A stretch of DNA of 64,000 nucleotides from Calditrichota bacterium (GTDB taxonomy: Bacteria > Calditrichota > Calditrichia > Calditrichales > J004). Where the stretch lies: contig JABFGF010000001.1 in the NCBI GenBank assembly GCA_013112635.1, forward strand, positions 744,001-808,000, given 5' to 3'. Position numbers and translations under genes: made by a program. Of the stretch, positions 60,970 to 64,000 are shown piece by piece (within the stretch, counting starts at the first letter, position 1; each line of letters opens with the position of its first letter). The notes below the pieces were generated by a model. It was not told the origin of the DNA, did no database searches, and worked only from the letters and a program-made list of their open reading frames with translations.

Positions 60970-63900
60970 ATGTCCCCCAAAAATGATATACCAAATATTA
61001 ATCCTGATACATTAGTTGACCTTTTAAGATCACGCGCAGAATTATATGGAGATAAAGAAGCATTTTCTTTTTTGGCAGATGGCAATAAAAAGAAAACTGT
61101 ACTTACTTATGCTGATTTGGATAGGAAAGTACGTGCGTTTGCCTCTGTTCTCCAAAAAAAGGGGTTGACCGGAGAAAGAGCCTTACTACTTTACCCACCC
61201 GGACTGGATTATTTAATTGCCTTTTTTGGATGTTTGTATGCTGGCGTTATTGCCGTTCCGGCTTACCCACCCGATCCAAATAGATTAAACCGTACATTGC
61301 CTCGTTTGCAGGCAATCGTTTCAGATGCACAAGCCACAATGGCTCTGACAAATGATTCGATCATGTATATGATAAAAATTTTAAAGCTGGGTTCTAAGTT
61401 TTCTGATTCAATGTCAAAAGTTCCGTTTTTGAGAAAATTTAAAACAACAATGAACCATTTCTCTGTTCAGCAAACAGGCCTGGCTAGTGCGAATGAACTT
61501 GGAAATTTACAATGGATTTCTTCTGATGATGTTGTAGACCATTATGCTGACTCATGGAAAAAGCCGGAGATTGATAAAGATTCAATCGCTTTTTTGCAGT
61601 ATACCTCAGGCTCCACCGGTTCACCTAAAGGTGTAATGCTAACACATGATAACCTAATTACAAATTCCGGGCATATATATAATGGATTTGGTATGCAGGA
61701 TATCGACCGGGTTGTTTCGTGGCTGCCAATGTACCATGACATGGGTTTAATTGGCGGAATCATTCAACCTATTTACAGAGGTATACCTACTACAGTTTTA
61801 TCACCCATCCATTTTTTGCAACGGCCATTAAGATGGCTTGAAACAATCTCAGATTTGAAAGAATACAGAATTGCCAGTGGTGGGCCAAACTTTGGTTATG
61901 ATTTATGTGCCCGAAAAGCAACGGAAAAACATCTTCAATCGCTGGAACTTAGTAACTGGAAAGTTGCTTTTAGTGGCGCCGAACCTGTTCGTCAGGAAAC
62001 TATTGAAAGATTTTACGATACATTCAATAAGAATGGGTTTAAAAAAGAAAGCTTTCTTTCCTGTTATGGCCTTGCTGAAGCAACTTTATATGTTACCGGA
62101 GTCCACCCGGAAAAATCTCCACAAACACTAAGCCTGGACAGCAAAGCTCTCCAAAAAAATCAGATTGCAGAAGTTCCAACATCGCATAGTGATGCAACCA
62201 TTATGACAAGTTGCGGATATGCTCAACCTGAGCAGGCAATTGCAATTATTGATCCCAAAACCGGTGAAAAGGTTTCTGATAATATGGCCGGTGAAGTATG
62301 GATTAAAGGTCCAAATATTTCTCAGGGATATTGGGGTAAAAAAGAATTATCAAATGAGACTTTTAATAATTTCATCAAAAATACGAACGACGGGCCTTAT
62401 CTAAGCACCGGAGATCTCGGATATCTTAGTGACAATGAGCTTTATATAACGGGGCGTGTAAAAGACTTAATCATCATCCGTGGTAGAAACTATTATCCGC
62501 AGGATATTGAGTTCTTGATTGAATCCGGACATGAAGATGTAAAACCCGGCTGCAGCGCTGCATTTTCTATTACAGAAGATTCCGAAGAGCATCTTGTTGT
62601 AGTTTGCGAACTACGTCAAAAGAAAAACATTAAAATGGATGAGGTTGTCTCGGCAATAAGGCACATTATTACAGAAACAAATGATATCCGCGTTTATGGT
62701 GTAATACTAATTAAGGCAAAATCAATTTCTAAAACATCCAGTGGTAAAATACAACGCCATGCCGTTAAAAATGCTTATTTAAACAATGAACTCAAAATTT
62801 TACATGAATGGCACGGGGCGTCAACCATTTCAGATTCTTCTTACGAGCAGGATTTGGATCATGATGAAGAAATTAAACCTCCACAGCCTGTATCAGATAT
62901 AATACCGGAAACCCAAAAACAAAATGCCCGAGAAATTGAAGACTGGATAATAAATCATTTATCAGAATCAGTTGGGGTTGATAAACTAGAGATTGATATC
63001 AACAAGCCTTTTGTCAGTTTTGGACTTGATTCTGCTCAGGCGATAGGCATGGTTGGTGATCTGGAAGAATGGATTGAACAACCGCTCTCCCCAACTATTA
63101 TCTGGGATTACCCTTCAATCACAACCCTATCAGCTTATCTTGCCGGTGAAGGTGTTGTACCTGCCCCGGTTGTAAGCAAAAAACTTTCGAAAGATGAAAA
63201 AGATGAGCCTATTGCTGTAATCGGAATGGGTTGCCGTTTTCCTGGTGCTGATAACCCTGAGCAGTTTTGGGACAATCTTAAAAATGGTATTGACTCTGTA
63301 ATCGAAGTTCCAAAAGAACGTTGGGATATTGACGAGCTTTATGATCCAAATCCTGATACGATAGGAAAAATGGTTAGCAGGCACGGTGGATTTCTTAAAA
63401 ATGTTGACCAGTTTGACCCGCACTTTTTTGGAGTTTCCCCGCGTGAAGCTACGGAGATGGATCCGCAACAGCGACTTCTTCTGGAGGTTTTTTGGGAGAC
63501 ACTTGAAAATGCCGGTATTCAACCAGAAAAAATACGCGGCAGTAACACCGGTGTTTTTGTTGGGATAGGAAATTACGATTACTCACACTTCAACCACGGA
63601 AAACTTGACAAAGCCAATATGTATTCCGGTACTGGTAATGCCATTTGCATAACCGCTAACCGAATCTCATATTTATTTGATTTACGCGGACCTTCTGTAG
63701 CAATGGACACTGCTTGTTCCTCTTCTTTGGTCTCCACTCACCTGGCCTGTAAAAGCTTGCAGCGTGGCGAAACAGAAATGGCCGTAGCCGGTGGTGTGAA
63801 TTTAATTTTAGCTCCTGACGTAAACATTGCACTTTCCAAAGCACGCATGTTAGCACCGCATGGCCGTTGCAAAACTTTTGATGCTGATGCTCAGGGCTAT

Positions 63901-64000
63901 GTAAGAAGTGAAGGTGTTGGAGTTGTTCTTCTAAAAAGACTAAGCGATGCAAAACGAGATGGTGATAATATTCTTGCGCTTATACGCGGTTCGGCAACAA
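60970..64000 (+). CDS. FAAL-ACP-ketosynthase polyketide synthase, partial
   Basis: Open to the window edge: 1,010 codons visible. Residues about 10-600 are a fatty-acyl-AMP ligase: YTSGSTG at 211-217, SWLPMYHDMGLIGG, SGAEPVR, CYGLAEATLY, STGDLGYL and GRVKDLIIIRGRNYYPQDIE. Residues about 650-730 are an acyl carrier domain with phosphopantetheine serine S688 in FGLDSAQA. From 746 a type I ketosynthase runs, with catalytic C916 in DTACSSSL and EPIAVIGMGCRFPGADNPEQ at its start. It would load a free fatty acid as starter and begin chain extension. AAAGGG serves as ribosome site. Confidence 0.93.
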   Translation, partial: MSPKNDIPNINPDTLVDLLRSRAELYGDKEAFSFLADGNKKKTVLTYADLDRKVRAFASVLQKKGLTGERALLLYPPGLDYLIAFFGCLYAGVIAVPAYPPDPNRLNRTLPRLQAIVSDAQATMALTNDSIMYMIKILKLGSKFSDSMSKVPFLRKFKTTMNHFSVQQTGLASANELGNLQWISSDDVVDHYADSWKKPEIDKDSIAFLQYTSGSTGSPKGVMLTHDNLITNSGHIYNGFGMQDIDRVVSWLPMYHDMGLIGGIIQPIYRGIPTTVLSPIHFLQRPLRWLETISDLKEYRIASGGPNFGYDLCARKATEKHLQSLELSNWKVAFSGAEPVRQETIERFYDTFNKNGFKKESFLSCYGLAEATLYVTGVHPEKSPQTLSLDSKALQKNQIAEVPTSHSDATIMTSCGYAQPEQAIAIIDPKTGEKVSDNMAGEVWIKGPNISQGYWGKKELSNETFNNFIKNTNDGPYLSTGDLGYLSDNELYITGRVKDLIIIRGRNYYPQDIEFLIESGHEDVKPGCSAAFSITEDSEEHLVVVCELRQKKNIKMDEVVSAIRHIITETNDIRVYGVILIKAKSISKTSSGKIQRHAVKNAYLNNELKILHEWHGASTISDSSYEQDLDHDEEIKPPQPVSDIIPETQKQNAREIEDWIINHLSESVGVDKLEIDINKPFVSFGLDSAQAIGMVGDLEEWIEQPLSPTIIWDYPSITTLSAYLAGEGVVPAPVVSKKLSKDEKDEPIAVIGMGCRFPGADNPEQFWDNLKNGIDSVIEVPKERWDIDELYDPNPDTIGKMVSRHGGFLKNVDQFDPHFFGVSPREATEMDPQQRLLLEVFWETLENAGIQPEKIRGSNTGVFVGIGNYDYSHFNHGKLDKANMYSGTGNAICITANRISYLFDLRGPSVAMDTACSSSLVSTHLACKSLQRGETEMAVAGGVNLILAPDVNIALSKARMLAPHGRCKTFDADAQGYVRSEGVGVVLLKRLSDAKRDGDNILALIRGSAT

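Noticed and set aside
60897-61085. Minus-strand ORF at the regulator/PKS junction
   Set aside because: Spans two conserved genes on the opposite strand without any family wording.

Overview
The window is a single, mostly chromosomal stretch of an AT-rich, Gram-negative-type bacterium. The lipid A precursor gene kdsA, lipoprotein signals, a TonB receptor, outer-membrane barrel proteins and a C-terminal tail of the YPNPFN...SGIYLY type point to the FCB superphylum. A cysteine-depleted DksA-like protein, a eukaryote-like IleS and a DUF3667-type membrane protein fit that placement. The Calditrichota or a neighbouring phylum is my best guess, not a proof. No rRNA, tRNA, CRISPR array or insertion sequence was seen.

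Layout. 1-9 kb: end of kdsA, rsmE, then a minus-strand block with a SpoIIE-type phosphatase, a secreted nuclease-like protein and the pyrimidine genes (pyrC, a pyrE-pyrF fusion, pyrB, pyrI). The block is preceded by a strong terminator hairpin that a 27-codon leader ORF reads straight through. 9-10.7 kb: a small mercury module (DF-family thioredoxin-like lipoprotein, MerR, MerT-MerP fusion) around a shared operator. 10.7-20.5 kb: a PAS/DHp/receiver protein without ATPase, fbaA, nudC, a nucleotide phosphodiesterase, a zinc-finger/NodB deacetylase, and a probable metal-uptake operon with a TonB receptor. 20.8-25.4 kb: a metalloprotease/PD40/barrel protein, a BamB-like lipoprotein and a PEGA-like protein.

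25.4-34.1 kb is a minus-strand housekeeping run (DUF3467, yggS, divIVA-like, lipoprotein, punA, ileS, dksA-like, lspA, rluD). It is divergent from dnaG, murB, murA and a DUF218 gene (34.3-39.5 kb). 39.6-42.7 kb is a looser accessory patch: TlpA-like protein, sulfotransferase, SprA-related protein and an ExbD-like lipoprotein. 42.7-50.7 kb holds polA, a DUF3667 gene, mutS2, cvpA, yqeY and a TPR protein. 50.8-57 kb holds a histidine kinase with a receiver-DHp partner, then an asparaginase, HDAC-family, GNAT-like and efp cluster. 57.1-64 kb holds ppdK and, divergently, an AraC-type regulator that leads a fatty-acyl-AMP ligase/ACP/ketosynthase megasynthase running off the window.

The strongest regulatory observation is the pyrC leader, which has the architecture of pyrBI-type translation-coupled attenuation. 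The most promising accessory system is the lipid-primed polyketide synthase at the right edge. Several intergenic gaps contain different families of imperfect inverted repeats.
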